A DNA stretch of 6,094 bases from Frankiaceae bacterium (GCA_030840885.1 JAVEDQ010000339.1:1-6094), one strand, 5' to 3'; positions 1 through 5,266 are shown, counted from the first letter of the stretch. Numbers and translations: made by a program. Notes: generated from the letters alone by a model not told the origin.

Positions 1-182
1 GCCCGTGCCCGAGCGCCGACGCCGCCGACCGCGACGCCGCGCGCATCGTCGCCGAGCATCATGACCAGGGCTGGGTCCTGCTCTGCAACGGCGTCGTGCT
101 CTTCGAGGACACCGGCGAACTGCTCCCTGACGGCAGGGCCGTCGAGCCTCGCCCACTCGCCGGTCTCGGTTCGGCCGCGTAG
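1..182 (+). CDS. DUF5999-like small actinobacterial protein (3' part)
   Basis: The reading frame is open from the window edge (first full codon at 3) to a TAG at 180-182 and gives 59 residues. The visible N-terminal end reads PCPSADAADRDAARIVAEH, followed by QGWVLLCNGVVLFEDTGELLPDG. This matches my memory of the short (about 65 residue) actinobacterial DUF5999 proteins, which begin with a Cys/His-rich MCxHxPxCP-type segment. If so, only the start codon and a few residues are missing upstream. Two Cys remain visible, one near the truncated N-terminus and one in LLCNGVV, so metal binding is conceivable but not shown. The function of the family is unknown. No signal peptide or membrane segment is present in the visible part. 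It lies upstream of, and in the same direction as, the small membrane protein gene, 87 bases away. Confidence 0.8.
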   Translation, partial: PCPSADAADRDAARIVAEHHDQGWVLLCNGVVLFEDTGELLPDGRAVEPRPLAGLGSAA

Positions 183-257
183 GTCGGTCAGCCCGCCGGG
201 CCGCCGGAGGTTTCGGGGCAGGTCGGAATTGGGCACCCAGGACGACAAGTCGCCCCC

Positions 258-263
258 GGGGAG
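258..263 (+). promoter_or_regulatory. Ribosome binding site of the 91-residue membrane protein gene
   Basis: GGGGAG lies six bases upstream of the ATG at 270 and supports that start over the in-frame ATG at 276. Confidence 0.6.
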
Positions 264-269
264 CAACCC

Positions 270-545
270 ATGGACATGTCACCGCAGGCCGGCACCCGAC
301 GCCGGTCCCCGCAGCTGATGATCGGCTACTTGTCGCTGGCAGTGCTGCTGCTCGGCGCCGTGTTCGCCTTCATGTGGGAGCGCATCGGCCAGGTCATGGT
401 CGTGGTGGGCGGCCTGGCGCTCCTGGTGTCGCTCGTCCTCGAGCTGCGCACCCGCAAGCACGCCGCTGCGGCCGAGGACTCCGCCTTCGCCGAGGGCGGC
501 ACGTTCGGCGGGCGGCGCTCGCCACAGACGCACACCCAGATGTAA
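270..545 (+). CDS. Small two-helix membrane protein, hypothetical
   Basis: This 91-residue protein starts at an ATG with a GGGGAG site six bases upstream and ends at a TAA. A short basic N-terminus (residues 1-15, with an RRR cluster) is followed by two hydrophobic stretches, about 16-36 and 40-60. They are joined by a very short turn (WERIG), so they should form a helical hairpin in the cytoplasmic membrane. The tail (61-91) is polar, with an RTRK segment, an Ala run, then Gly/Arg/Thr-rich residues without obvious structure. By the positive-inside rule both ends are probably cytoplasmic. I do not recognise a named family. Similar short two-helix proteins are common in actinomycetes without assigned function. 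Codon usage matches the neighbours. It lies 108 bases before the preferred start of gpgS, so co-transcription is possible but not shown. Confidence 0.75.
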   Translation: MDMSPQAGTRRRSPQLMIGYLSLAVLLLGAVFAFMWERIGQVMVVVGGLALLVSLVLELRTRKHAAAAEDSAFAEGGTFGGRRSPQTHTQM

Positions 546-587
546 CGCCCGGCGCGCGGCTGCGCACCCGGCCAAGCAGAATGGGTG

Positions 588-599
588 GGCGGGCCCGCC
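588..599. repeat. 12-bp perfect palindrome upstream of gpgS
   Basis: GGCGGGCCCGCC is a perfect self-complementary sequence in the gap between the small membrane protein gene and the preferred gpgS start at 654. It could be a regulator site or a tight hairpin, but in DNA this GC-rich such palindromes also arise by chance. If the upstream GTG at 585 were the true gpgS start, it would lie inside the coding region. Confidence 0.35.
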
Positions 600-639
600 G
601 GGTCCGCGGCGCCGCACACGCGTCGGGTCGACCGCCTCC

Positions 640-644
640 GGGAG
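640..644 (+). promoter_or_regulatory. Ribosome binding site that decides the gpgS start
   Basis: GGGAG lies nine bases upstream of the GTG at 654. The alternative in-frame GTG at 585 has only AAGCAGAATGG before it, with no convincing ribosome site. Confidence 0.5.
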
Positions 645-653
645 CAGATCGCC

Positions 654-1619
654 GTGCAACTCGCTACGCAGCGCTGGCTGCGCTCGCGGTCGTACGCGGC
701 GGCGGACTTCCCCCTCGGCGAGGTGAGGCGGCTGAAGGCCGACCACCAGGTCAGCGTGGTGTTGCCGGCGCGCGACGAGGCGGCGACGGTCGGCGCGATC
801 GTGCGGGCCATCCGCGACGAGCTGCAGGCGGCCGGGATCGTGGACGAGATCCTCGTCGTGGACTCCCACTCCGTCGACCGCACAGCCGAGGTGGCCGCCG
901 CCGCTGGAGCACGCGTCGTCGCGCAGTCCGCAGTCCTGCCCGAACTCGGCGACCGCCCCGGCAAGGGCGAGGCGCTGTGGAAGGGGCTGGCGGCCAGTTC
1001 GGGCGACCTCGTCGTCTTCCTCGACGCGGACCTGGTCGACTTCGACCCGGCGTTCGTCCTCGGACTGCTCGGGCCGCTGCTGCGGGAACCGGACGTCCAC
1101 TTCGTCAAGGGCATGTACGACCGACCGCTGCGCCTGGCCGGTGAGGCATCGCCGACGGGCGGAGGACGCGTCACCGAACTCGTCGCCCGCCCGCTGCTGA
1201 ACGCCTTCTGGCCCCAGCTCGCGGGGGTGGTACAGCCACTCGGGGGCGAGTACGCAGGCCGGCGCGCGGTGCTCGAGCAGGTGCCCTTCGCCGGGGGTTA
1301 CGGCGTCGAGGTCGGACTGCTCGTCGACCTGCTGCGCCTGCTGGGTCTGGACGGGATGGCCCAGGTCGATCTCGGTCGCCGCGTCCACCGGCACCAGGAC
1401 GACGAGGCGCTCGGACGGATGGCCATGCAGATCCAGCTCGCCGCCTCCCGCCGCCTGACTGGGGAGGGGCTCGCCGAACCGGGTACGGAGCTCGTCCAGT
1501 TCCGTCGTGTGGATGGCCGGCTCGTGGGCGCGGAGATCGACGTCGACGCCCTGGACCGCCCACCGCTGCGCGACGTCGCCGCTTACCGGCGGCACTCCGA
1601 CCTCGCGCGGCCCGCGTGA
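654..1619 (+). CDS. gpgS: Glucosyl-3-phosphoglycerate synthase (GT81)
   Basis: GpgS transfers glucose from an NDP-glucose donor to 3-phosphoglycerate. This is the first step toward glucosylglycerate and, in mycobacteria, the methylglucose lipopolysaccharides. The protein is 321 residues, close to the roughly 324 of the M. tuberculosis enzyme. Motifs in order: a GT-A start LPARDEA (37-43), DSHSVD (70-75), RPGKGEALWKG (101-111), the metal-site DAD (124-126; DSD in M. tuberculosis), VKGMYDRPL, GGGRVTELVARP (169-180), QPLGGEYAGRR (194-204), GYGVEVGLL (215-223) and LGRRVHRH, where H245 matches the metal-binding His of the mycobacterial enzyme. It is expected to be soluble or peripheral to the membrane. 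The partner phosphatase GpgP is not in the window. An upstream GTG at 585 would add 23 Gly/Ala/Arg-rich residues and lacks a ribosome site, so 654 is preferred. Family assignment is firm; the start is less certain. Confidence 0.92.
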   Translation: MQLATQRWLRSRSYAAADFPLGEVRRLKADHQVSVVLPARDEAATVGAIVRAIRDELQAAGIVDEILVVDSHSVDRTAEVAAAAGARVVAQSAVLPELGDRPGKGEALWKGLAASSGDLVVFLDADLVDFDPAFVLGLLGPLLREPDVHFVKGMYDRPLRLAGEASPTGGGRVTELVARPLLNAFWPQLAGVVQPLGGEYAGRRAVLEQVPFAGGYGVEVGLLVDLLRLLGLDGMAQVDLGRRVHRHQDDEALGRMAMQIQLAASRRLTGEGLAEPGTELVQFRRVDGRLVGAEIDVDALDRPPLRDVAAYRRHSDLARPA

Positions 1620-1675
1620 GGTCTTCGGGTGGATTGCCACAGGTCCTGCGTGCCGCCGCGCACACTTCCCCGGCG

Positions 1676-1690
1676 ACGCCGCTGCGGCGT
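1676..1690. repeat. Near-perfect 15-bp palindrome between gpgS and the membrane protein gene
   Basis: ACGCCGC and GCGGCGT are exact reverse complements around a single central T. In RNA the same sequence would fold as ACGCCG-CTG-CGGCGT, a strong short stem. It sits 57 bases after the gpgS stop and just before the GGCAGG ribosome site at 1695-1700 of the next gene. It could be a gpgS terminator without a U tract, an operator, or a leader hairpin of the next gene. Confidence 0.45.
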
Positions 1691-1707
1691 GGTAGGCAGG
1701 CCGGGTG

Positions 1708-2580
1708 ATGACTGTCGACGAGCCGGGCAAGGCCGGAGCCGCCGCATCGGACGCGGGCAGCACTGCGGGCGTGGACAGCAGTTCCGCGACCGTGCAGATG
1801 CCCATCCCCGGTAGCGCAGGCGCAGGGCACCCCGGTAGCCCCGCTAGCGCAGGCAGCGCCGGTACCGCGGCGCCCGCTGGCGCGACGAAGCACGCCGGCC
1901 CGGGGGAGCACCGCACCCACGGCTCGGAAGCCGGTCGCTCCGCCGGATGGGCCGCGCCCGAGCCCAGCCGGTCGCGTCGCCTGGCGACGACGGCCCTCGC
2001 CGCCCTCGGTATCGCGATCGGCGCCGCCGTCGTCGTCGGGCTGCTGCTCGCCTTCCTTGCCCGGGACATCGGTTCGTCGAGCGACGCCGCCCCTGGCACC
2101 CCATCGCTCACCCTCCCGGACGGGAACGCTTCGGCGGCCCGAGTCGACGGTGTGCCGGCGGACTGGACCGAGCAGACCACCAGGAGCGGCCTAGTGGTCC
2201 GGGCTCCCCCGGGGTGGACCCAGCGGACCGACGCGGTCGTCGACTATCGCGTCGACCCCAACGGCCCTGAGCAGGTGGGGGTCGGGTTGTCGCGCGCCGG
2301 GGACCCGGACGTGGCCGTCACCAGCTACGTGCACAACACCTCCCGCGGGCAGACGGCGTTCGCGACCCCGCCCGCGGTCGACGCCACCGGCGCCCGGGGC
2401 GAGCGGGCTCGGCAGCTCACGGTGACCTACACCCGTCAGGGGACGCCGGTCACCGTGGTCGTGCGGGGTCTGTCGACCGCACGCGGCGTCGTCGTCGTCG
2501 CCACCCGGTCCGCGTCCGACAACCCGGACCGGGCCGTCCAGCTGGTCGACAGCACGGACGCTTCCTTCCGCCGTCCCTGA
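1708..2580 (+). CDS. Single-pass membrane protein with exported C-terminal domain, hypothetical
   Basis: This is a 290-residue protein; the start is the ATG at 1708, with GGCAGG seven bases upstream. The adjacent in-frame GTG at 1705 is a less well-spaced alternative. Residues 1-90 are disordered and rich in Ala, Gly, Ser, Pro and Thr, ending in a basic SRSRR. One hydrophobic helix follows at about 94-117. After it, a short linker rich in Ser, Ala, Pro and Gly leads to a beta-rich domain (about 150-290). Recognisable stretches there are LVVRAPPGWTQR, VDYRVDPNGPEQVGVGLS, and paired strands near the end (TPVTVVVRGL, GVVVVATRS). The basic flank implies that the C-terminal domain lies outside the cytoplasm. 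The pattern of a 'PPGW' strand followed by a 'DP' strand recalls the exported domains on many actinobacterial Ser/Thr kinases and lipoproteins (PsbP/Mog1-like fold). That is only a structural guess. There is no kinase domain, lipobox or catalytic motif, so no function is assigned. Confidence 0.8.
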   Translation: MTVDEPGKAGAAASDAGSTAGVDSSSATVQMPIPGSAGAGHPGSPASAGSAGTAAPAGATKHAGPGEHRTHGSEAGRSAGWAAPEPSRSRRLATTALAALGIAIGAAVVVGLLLAFLARDIGSSSDAAPGTPSLTLPDGNASAARVDGVPADWTEQTTRSGLVVRAPPGWTQRTDAVVDYRVDPNGPEQVGVGLSRAGDPDVAVTSYVHNTSRGQTAFATPPAVDATGARGERARQLTVTYTRQGTPVTVVVRGLSTARGVVVVATRSASDNPDRAVQLVDSTDASFRRP

Positions 2581-2587
2581 ACGCCGA

Positions 2588-2604
2588 CTCCTGAGCGCCA
2601 GGAG
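2588..2604. terminator. Probable bidirectional terminator between convergent genes
   Basis: CTCCTG and CAGGAG form a perfect six-pair stem around a five-base loop. It fills most of the 27-base gap between the stop of the membrane protein gene (2580) and the stop of the - strand gene (2608). No U tract follows on either strand, as is common in high-GC actinomycetes. Position between two converging stops is the main argument. Confidence 0.5.
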
Positions 2605-2607
2605 CTG

Positions 2608-2910
2608 TCAGACGTTGCCGATGAGCCGGAGCGGACGGATCGGCGAGACCGAGCCACCCGGCTGGCTGCTGTGGCCGGCCCGGGGCCTCGACGCGTCGGA
2701 CTCGGTGCTGCGGGCGGACGCGCAGTAGGTCGCGAAGGCCTGCTGCGCCGCCCGCTCGAGGTCCTCCACGGACTGCAGCCGGCCGCGCACCCGCCGCTCA
2801 CCGGCAGGGCCGGCGGCCAGGAGCTCCGACAGGGTGGCGTCGACCCGGCGCCGCGCCTGGAGCCACACCAGCAGGAGGCGTGCGCGCTCGAGGTCGAGCG
2901 GTTCTTCCAC
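2608..2910 (-). CDS. Small hypothetical protein, divergent from the photolyase
   Basis: On the - strand, a GTG at 2910-2908 has a perfect GGAGG seven bases upstream and gives a 100-residue protein ending with TGA. Residues 1-65 (starting VEEPLDLERARLLLVWLQ) are predicted to be strongly helical, with many Leu, Ala, Arg and Glu. They read as two or three amphipathic helices with a single Trp. Residues 66-100 are Ser/Arg/Pro/Gly-rich and probably unstructured, ending IRPLRLIGNV. There is one Cys, no signal peptide and no membrane segment. Third-position GC is high throughout, which supports real coding. I do not recognise the family. A TTG at 3012 would extend it by 34 residues, but that extension crosses the palindromic array at 2986-3010 and lacks a better ribosome site. 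A shared regulatory region with the photolyase is possible. Confidence 0.6.
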   Translation of the reverse strand: MEEPLDLERARLLLVWLQARRRVDATLSELLAAGPAGERRVRGRLQSVEDLERAAQQAFATYCASARSTESDASRPRAGHSSQPGGSVSPIRPLRLIGNV

Positions 2911-2917
2911 CTCGCCC

Positions 2918-2922
2918 CCTCC
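2918..2922 (-). promoter_or_regulatory. Ribosome binding site of the - strand gene
   Basis: On the - strand this reads GGAGG, seven bases before the GTG at 2910-2908. It is the best ribosome site in the window and decides that start over the TTG at 3012. Confidence 0.7.
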
Positions 2923-2985
2923 GGAGTCGGGATCGGTGCTCGTCCCAGCGCCGAGCTTCAGGGTGCATCCGCAAGCCGTGCCGGT

Positions 2986-3010
2986 GCGGGCAATCGGGCA
3001 AATTGCCCGC
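2986..3010. promoter_or_regulatory. Candidate operator: GGGCAA direct repeat plus palindrome
   Basis: Three copies of GGGCAA lie within 25 bases: 2988-2993 and 2996-3001 on the + strand, and 3003-3008 on the - strand. The first two are direct repeats eight bases apart. The second and third form CGGGCAAATTGCCCG (2995-3009), with perfect seven-base arms. The first and third form a separate perfect nine-base inverted repeat (GCGGGCAAT at 2986-2994, ATTGCCCGC at 3002-3010). The array lies in the gap between divergent genes, about -59 to -35 from the predicted photolyase start of transcription. The regulator is not identifiable from the sequence. Confidence 0.5.
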
Positions 3011-3032
3011 AACTTGACCCGAGATCCCTACA

Positions 3033-3038
3033 TACGCT
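3033..3038 (+). promoter_or_regulatory. -10 element for leaderless photolyase transcript
   Basis: TACGCT fits the actinobacterial TANNNT -10 pattern. With its last T at -7, transcription would begin exactly at the GTG start codon at 3045. There is no purine-rich ribosome site between this box and the GTG, which fits leaderless translation. The TTGACC at 3014-3019 is only 13 bases upstream, too close to be a standard -35. Confidence 0.45.
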
Positions 3039-3044
3039 CGCCAG

Positions 3045-4418
3045 GTGGCTCCCACCCTTCTGTGGTTCCGGCGGGACCTCAGGCTCACTGACCATCCGGC
3101 GCTGCTCGCCGCTCGTGACGAAGCCGGCGACGACGGAGTTCTCGGGGTGTTCGTGCTCGACGACACGTTGCGGGGACCGGCCGGGCCGGTCCGGCTCGCC
3201 TTCCTCTACCGCTGCCTGCGGGCACTGGACGAGACGATGGACGGCAAGCTCTGCGTCCGCGTCGGTGACCCCGCGGAGCTGGTGCCTCAGCTCGCCGAGC
3301 AGGTCGACGCGTCCTCGGTGCACATCAGCGCCGACTACGGCCCCTACGGGCGCGAGCGTGACGAGAAGGTGGAGCAGCCCTTGGTCGCCGCCGGGCGTCG
3401 GCTGGTCCGCACCGGCTCGCCGTACGCCGTGGCCCCCGGCCGGATCACCAAGGACGACGGAGCGCCGTACCGCGTCTACACGCCCTTCTACCGGGCCTGG
3501 ACCGACCACGGTGTCCGGCGACCGGCGCAGGGCGTCCGCTCTGTGCCGTGGATCGGGGCCGACCCGGTCGGCATCAAGACAGACGGCATCCCGGGCGACC
3601 CCGACATCGACGGCACCACGCTGCCCGAGGCCGGGGAGAAGGCCGGGCAACGGCGGTTGCAGGACTTCCTCGCCGGGGTGCAGGGCTACGCCGACAACCG
3701 GGACCTGCCGGGCCGCGACGCGACCTCCCGGCTCTCGCCGTACCTGAAGTACGGGTGCCTGCACCCGCGGACGGTGCTCGATCAGCTCGGCAGCAGCAAG
3801 GGGGCGGAGACGGTCCGGAGCGAGATCGCCTGGCGTGACTTCTACGCCGACGTGCTGTTCCACAACCCCGGATCGGCGCGGTGGGACCTGACCGAGGCGC
3901 TCGCCGGCATGCAGTACGGCAACGGTTCGACCGAGACCGACGAGCAGTTCTTCGAGGCCTGGACGCAGGGCCGCACCGGCTACCCGATCGTCGACGCGGG
4001 CATGCGCCAGCTGCTGGCCGAGGGATGGATGCACAACCGGGTCCGCATGATCACGGCGTCGTTCCTCATCAAGGACCTGCACCTGCCGTGGCAGCGAGGG
4101 GCACGGTGGTTCCTGCAGCGGCTCTGTGACGGGGACCTGTCCTCCAACAACCACGGCTGGCAGTGGACCGCCGGGACCGGCACCGACGCCGCTCCGTACT
4201 TTCGCATCTTCAATCCGACGCTGCAGGGGAGCAAGTTCGACCCCGACGGCAGCTACGTGCGGCGGTGGATCCCCGAGCTGTCCGGCGTCGAGGGCAAGTC
4301 GGTGCACGAGCCCTGGAAGCTCCGGGGCGGGATCCCGGAGGGCTATCCGCAACCGATCGTCGACCACGCCGCCGAGCGCAAGGATTCCCTGGCTCGGTAC
4401 GAGGCGGCGCGGCGGTAG
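3045..4418 (+). CDS. phr: Class I CPD photolyase (deoxyribodipyrimidine photo-lyase)
   Basis: This flavoenzyme uses blue or near-UV light to split cyclobutane pyrimidine dimers in DNA. It has 457 residues (E. coli PhrB has 472). The N-terminal antenna domain opens with LLWFRRDLRLTDHPAL. The FAD domain carries DATSRLSPYLKYG (225-237), EIAWRDFY (260-267), GRTGYPIVDAGMRQL (309-323), GWMHNRVRMITASF, NNHGWQW (368-374) and GTDAAPYFRIFNP (379-391). By alignment from memory with E. coli: E260, W263, N331 and W374 match dimer-contact residues E274, W277, N341 and W384; N368 matches flavin-contact N378. W349 and W372 match electron-transfer W359 and W382, but outer W306 is Tyr here (Y291). An 8-hydroxydeazaflavin antenna is plausible because actinomycetes make F420, but this is inferred. 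The GTG start has no ribosome site and appears leaderless. udgX follows after 29 bases. Confidence 0.95.
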   Translation: MAPTLLWFRRDLRLTDHPALLAARDEAGDDGVLGVFVLDDTLRGPAGPVRLAFLYRCLRALDETMDGKLCVRVGDPAELVPQLAEQVDASSVHISADYGPYGRERDEKVEQPLVAAGRRLVRTGSPYAVAPGRITKDDGAPYRVYTPFYRAWTDHGVRRPAQGVRSVPWIGADPVGIKTDGIPGDPDIDGTTLPEAGEKAGQRRLQDFLAGVQGYADNRDLPGRDATSRLSPYLKYGCLHPRTVLDQLGSSKGAETVRSEIAWRDFYADVLFHNPGSARWDLTEALAGMQYGNGSTETDEQFFEAWTQGRTGYPIVDAGMRQLLAEGWMHNRVRMITASFLIKDLHLPWQRGARWFLQRLCDGDLSSNNHGWQWTAGTGTDAAPYFRIFNPTLQGSKFDPDGSYVRRWIPELSGVEGKSVHEPWKLRGGIPEGYPQPIVDHAAERKDSLARYEAARR

Positions 4419-4447
4419 CCGGCTCCCGTCGGGGTAGGCACGACTGC

Positions 4448-5110
4448 GTGCCGACACGACAGCCCGAGCGCACGGCAGCCGAATTCGTCCCGCACGGCGT
4501 CGACCTGCCCGGCCTGGCCGAGGCGGCCCGCGGTTGCCGGGGCTGCGGCCTGGCCGAGCTCGAGAACACCGGCGTGGTGTTCGGCGAGGGACAGCCGTCG
4601 GCCCGGCTGGTGCTGGTCGGGGAGCAGCCCGGCGACGTCGAGGACCGTCGGGGCCGGCCGTTCGTGGGTCCGGCGGGCAAACTGCTGGACCGCGCCCTGC
4701 AGGACGCAGGCATCGATCGCGAGCAGGCCTACGTCACCAACGCGGTCAAGCACTTCAAGTTCACGATGGCGTCCACCGGCAAGCGGCGTATCCACGCCAA
4801 GCCGGATGCCCTCGAGGTTGCCTCGTGCAAGCCGTGGCTGGTGGCCGAGCTCAACCGCGTCCGCCCGGAGCTGGTCGTGCTGCTGGGGGCCACCGCGGCG
4901 GGGGCCCTTCTGGGCCAGTCCTTTCGGGTGACGAAGTCACGGGGCCAACTGCTCGAGGGACCACCCGGAAGCTCGGCACGAGTGATGGCGACGCTGCACC
5001 CCAGCGCGGTGCTACGGGGCGGTGACCAGCAAGAAGAGATGTATGACGGGTTTGTCCGCGACCTCCGGGTCGCTGCGAAAGCTCTGAACAGTCGGCCCGC
5101 GGATGTTTGA
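4448..5110 (+). CDS. udgX: UdgX-type uracil-DNA glycosylase (Fe-S, covalent uracil binding)
   Basis: UdgX proteins are relatives of family 4 uracil-DNA glycosylases that excise uracil and, in M. smegmatis, stay covalently linked to the abasic site through a His. The protein is 220 residues from a GTG with GGGGTAGG nine bases upstream. Visible motifs: CRGC (30-33), motif A GEQPGD (58-63), PFVGPAGKLLDRAL (71-84), NAVKHFKF (98-105), the diagnostic KRRIH (112-116), LLGATAAGALLG (145-156) and HPSAVLR (184-190). H116 in KRRIH corresponds to the M. smegmatis nucleophile (H109). C30, C33 and C127 match three of the four cluster cysteines of family 4; the remaining position is H102. An ordinary family 4 enzyme lacks KRRIH, so the UdgX call is firm. 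It is 29 bases behind the photolyase gene in the same direction, consistent with a two-gene repair operon. Confidence 0.93.
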   Translation: MPTRQPERTAAEFVPHGVDLPGLAEAARGCRGCGLAELENTGVVFGEGQPSARLVLVGEQPGDVEDRRGRPFVGPAGKLLDRALQDAGIDREQAYVTNAVKHFKFTMASTGKRRIHAKPDALEVASCKPWLVAELNRVRPELVVLLGATAAGALLGQSFRVTKSRGQLLEGPPGSSARVMATLHPSAVLRGGDQQEEMYDGFVRDLRVAAKALNSRPADV

Positions 5111-5123
5111 CGAGCGTTGTCAA
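5107..5123. repeat. Small inverted repeat at the udgX stop codon
   Basis: TTGAC (5107-5111) and GTCAA (5119-5123) are reverse complements seven bases apart, overlapping the udgX TGA. The meaning is unknown. TTGACG could pass for a -35 box, but the nearest TANNNT (TACTCT, 5124-5129) is only 11 bases away, so this is not called as a promoter. Confidence 0.25.
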
Positions 5124-5151
5124 TACTCTGCAGGATTGGCTCTTGTGCGGA

Positions 5152-5178
5152 CCGTCACGCACTCAGCCCCCGTGACGG
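5152..5178. terminator. Inverted repeat after udgX: terminator or operator
   Basis: CCGTCACG (5152-5159) and CGTGACGG (5171-5178) are perfect eight-base complements around an 11-base loop. The repeat begins 41 bases after the udgX stop, and no U tract follows. The right arm contains GTGACG, the candidate -35 box of the sigma factor promoter, so a role as a regulator site for that promoter is equally possible. Confidence 0.45.
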
Positions 5179-5200
5179 ACTGGGCCTATTCGGCTAGCCT
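5172..5200 (+). promoter_or_regulatory. Candidate housekeeping promoter of the sigma factor gene
   Basis: GTGACG (5172-5177), one base off TTGACG, is followed after an ideal 17-base spacer by TAGCCT (5195-5200), which fits TANNNT. Transcription would start near 5207 and give a leader of about 139 bases. The -10 box runs into CCTGATCAGG (5198-5207), a perfect 10-bp palindrome covering the predicted start point. Confidence 0.45.
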
Positions 5201-5207
5201 GATCAGG

Positions 5208-5266
5208 TCGGCCCCGGGCATGCGGGCCGAGCGGGCATTTTCCCTGCCCGCCGATCGTTGGAACGA
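5208..5266 (+). other. Tandem stem-loops in the predicted sigma factor mRNA leader
   Basis: Stem 1 pairs TCGGCCC (5208-5214) with GGGCCGA (5224-5230) around nine bases. Stem 2 pairs GCGGGCA (5231-5237) with TGCCCGC (5245-5251) around TTTTCCC. A third, weaker stem pairs TCGTT (5255-5259) with AACGA (5262-5266), where at most three or four pairs can form. Stems 1 and 2 abut without a gap, begin one base after the predicted transcription start and have perfect seven-base arms. The element matches no RNA family I recognise. Confidence 0.45.

Noticed and set aside
183..269. Promoter or terminator in the gap after the DUF5999-like gene
   Set aside because: Only a short GCCCG/GGGC stem and no convincing -35/-10 pair beyond the ribosome site at 258-263.
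585..653. GTG at 585 as the gpgS start
   Set aside because: It has no good ribosome site and adds 23 residues without similarity to known GpgS. The GTG at 654 has GGGAG nine bases upstream and gives the usual family length. Not fully excluded.
279..2180. Long open frame on the - strand (633 codons) opposite gpgS and the membrane protein gene
   Set aside because: It lies opposite a clear GT81 gene and its translation is Arg/Ala/Pro/Gly-rich with no family motif. Long antisense frames are expected in DNA this GC-rich.
2911..3012. TTG at 3012 as the start of the - strand gene
   Set aside because: A rare start codon whose extension runs through the palindromic array; the GTG at 2910 has a perfect GGAGG at ideal spacing.
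2671..3747. + strand open frame overlapping the - strand gene and the photolyase
   Set aside because: It is in a different frame from the photolyase over their shared region, is Arg/Ser/Pro-rich, and crosses the divergent promoter region.
2958..4457. Open frame on the - strand (499 codons) opposite the photolyase
   Set aside because: It mirrors the highly conserved photolyase frame, has no recognisable domain, and is explained by third-position GC bias.
5117..5139. PafBC/RecA-NDp-type damage promoter beginning TTGTCA at 5117
   Set aside because: The expected GTG extension is absent and no TANNNT box lies at the right distance.
5152..5178. 6C-type actinobacterial RNA, because the hairpin loop ends in a run of Cs
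   Set aside because: Only one such stem with five Cs is present; the 6C RNA has two stem-loops with runs of six or more Cs.
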